This document shows positions 4,146 through 5,156 of a stretch of 5,156 bases of DNA, one piece after another. Position 1 is the stretch's first letter; every line of letters begins with the position of its first letter. The DNA is from JACDAS01 sp046262415 (GTDB lineage: Bacteria; Actinomycetota; Thermoleophilia; Gaiellales; Gaiellaceae), in the NCBI GenBank assembly GCA_046262415.1, contig JBHEMU010000055.1, positions 1-5,156 of the forward strand. The letters are read 5' to 3'. The notes under the pieces are model-generated. The model saw only the letters and a list, made by a program, of their open reading frames with translations, was not told the DNA's origin and searched no databases. The position numbers and the translations under genes are program-made.

Positions 4146-5156
4146 ATGGGCAGGAACGTCGCTCGGCTCAGACTCGCGGGGATACTGCTGGCGGTCGTCG
4201 TGATCTCGTCGATCACGGCCGGAGCGGCTGGCGGGAGCGCGAAGTTCCGATCAAGTCTCTCGGCCGTGGAGTTGCTGACGGCGGCAGGGCCGTCCACCTC
4301 CGGGTGCTCGGTGATTGCGGCCGTGAGCCTCGCCTCGCCCTCGTCGGCGCTGTGCCTTCCAACCGGAATCGCGCCGCTCCGTCCTTCCGGCCGGGAGGAG
4401 GCGCCCGATGCGCCCTGCGTCCCGGTTCCGTCGGTCAACAAATGTCCGGACTGGACCTCGACCTACGACGGACCAGCCGGAGACGGAGACGGGGCCGGCG
4501 GCGACTTCGTCACCGGCCGCGTCTCGGCTACTAGCCCGGATGGGCAGACCGTGTACTTCGCGGGAGGCAGCGATCGCGATGCTGGTGCCAGCTCCGACTA
4601 CGACTACATCGTCGCCGCGTTCGACACCGCGACCGGAGCGCAGCGCTGGGTGGCCCGTTACGGAGGTCCTACTGCTTTTCCGCAGCTCGTGACCCGAGCG
4701 CTGACGCTGAGCCGCACGGGGTCGACCCTGTTCGTGACCGGCGTCGCCTACGACGCGGACATCTCGTCCTCGGGCATCGCGACCGTCGCCTTCTCCGCGC
4801 AGACGGGGGCACAGCTCTGGGCGACGCTGTTCCTCGAGCCCTCGAGCAGCGCAGAAGGAAACGACGTCACCGTCAGCCCGGACGGGAGCCGGGTCTTCGT
4901 GACGGGACAGGTCTGGGGTCGGAATCCGGACGACTCGCCCCGTTCGCAGGCTGTAACGGTCGCCTATAACGCGGCGACCGGCGCTCAGGTGTGGCTCGCA
5001 CGCTATCCGGGGAATCCCGGCGAGCGCACGCTCGCCTTCAGAGCGGCGGCGAACCCCGACGGAAGCCGCGTCTACGTGGCGGGCGGCAAGATCAACGCGG
5101 AGGGATACAACGCCGACGTGATCCTGCTGGTGTACGACCCGGTCACGGGTGCGCTC
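4146..5156 (+). CDS. Secreted quinoprotein-like beta-propeller protein (3' end outside window)
   Basis: The frame is open from the ATG to the right edge (337 codons, no stop). Residues 1-32 look like a Sec signal peptide: basic RNVARLR, a hydrophobic LAGILLAVVVISSITAG stretch and a possible cleavage site after AGGSA. A low-complexity Ser/Ala/Pro segment follows, with Cys54, 70, 91 and 100. From residue 130 a unit repeats every 56-59 residues. Each unit opens with a (S/N)PDGSRVYVAGG-like strand pair (130, 189, 244, 303) and closes with FDTATGAQRW-like residues (159, 216, 274, 330). This is the pattern of PQQ-like or YVTN-type propeller blades. Binding of PQQ or enzyme activity cannot be claimed: no catalytic residues are recognisable. 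The protein is probably extracellular or cell-surface. The opposite-strand neighbour is a likely regulator. Confidence 0.85.
   Translation, partial: MGRNVARLRLAGILLAVVVISSITAGAAGGSAKFRSSLSAVELLTAAGPSTSGCSVIAAVSLASPSSALCLPTGIAPLRPSGREEAPDAPCVPVPSVNKCPDWTSTYDGPAGDGDGAGGDFVTGRVSATSPDGQTVYFAGGSDRDAGASSDYDYIVAAFDTATGAQRWVARYGGPTAFPQLVTRALTLSRTGSTLFVTGVAYDADISSSGIATVAFSAQTGAQLWATLFLEPSSSAEGNDVTVSPDGSRVFVTGQVWGRNPDDSPRSQAVTVAYNAATGAQVWLARYPGNPGERTLAFRAAANPDGSRVYVAGGKINAEGYNADVILLVYDPVTGAL
4533..5156 (+). repeat. Tandem beta-propeller repeats within the secreted protein
   Basis: At least four degenerate units of about 57 codons are visible in the protein. Their openings are SPDGQTVYFAGG, SRTGSTLFVTG, SPDGSRVFVTG and NPDGSRVYVAGG. 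Their closings are FDTATGAQRW, FSAQTGAQLW, YNAATGAQVW and YDPVTGAL. The similarity is clear in protein but weak in DNA, so the units are old rather than recent duplications. More blades are expected beyond the edge. Confidence 0.8.

Noticed and set aside
4049..4692. Plus- and minus-strand short frames over the start of the propeller gene (4049-4534, 3947-4441, 4408-4692)
   Set aside because: They overlap a frame with a strong ribosome binding site, a signal peptide and propeller repeats. They lack such support themselves.
1..5156. CRISPR arrays, tRNA or rRNA genes, insertion sequences, attachment sites
   Set aside because: I looked for direct repeats with spacers, terminal inverted repeats, transposase motifs and tRNA-like folds and saw none.

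Overview
The window is GC-rich (roughly 70% by eye) and reads as an actinobacterial chromosome segment. GTG and TTG starts are common, genes are tightly overlapped, and the proteins are rich in Ala, Arg and Glu. A deep-branching lineage such as Thermoleophilia (Gaiellales or Solirubrobacterales) would fit, because TrmB/LuxR hybrid regulators and secreted 'TGAQLW' beta-propellers are familiar there. That placement is inference; no rRNA or marker gene is present.

Region 1 (about 1-2398, minus strand) is a compact aerobic phenylacetate operon read right to left: paaA, paaB, paaC, paaD. These encode the oxygenase subunits and the assembly protein of ring 1,2-phenylacetyl-CoA epoxidase. All three junctions overlap (4, 38 and 7 nt), so translation is probably coupled. 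No paaE (reductase) is visible. After paaD comes a 130-base non-coding stretch, and a good ribosome binding site with an ATG or GTG at bases 5-17 suggests another minus-strand gene running off the left edge.

Region 2 (2399-3012) holds a short divergent intergenic region and a plus-strand TetR-family regulator, probably PaaR. The intergenic region carries a near-perfect 16-bp palindrome (2411-2426) that matches every fixed position of the PaaR operator consensus as I remember it. A simple circuit follows by inference: PaaR represses both its own gene and paaABCD until phenylacetyl-CoA accumulates.

Region 3 (2997-4049, minus strand) is a 350-residue regulator with a TrmB-like N-terminal helix-turn-helix, a coiled coil, a central domain and a LuxR-type C-terminal helix-turn-helix. 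Its 3' end overlaps the 3' end of the TetR gene by 16 bp.

Region 4 (4146-5156, plus strand) is the first 337 codons of a secreted beta-propeller protein with quinoprotein-like repeats. It is transcribed divergently from the hybrid regulator across 96 bp and runs off the right edge.

Most of the window is a known pathway. The points that deserve follow-up are the operator, the apparently intact diiron ligand set in PaaC (lost in the E. coli protein), and the regulator/propeller pair.
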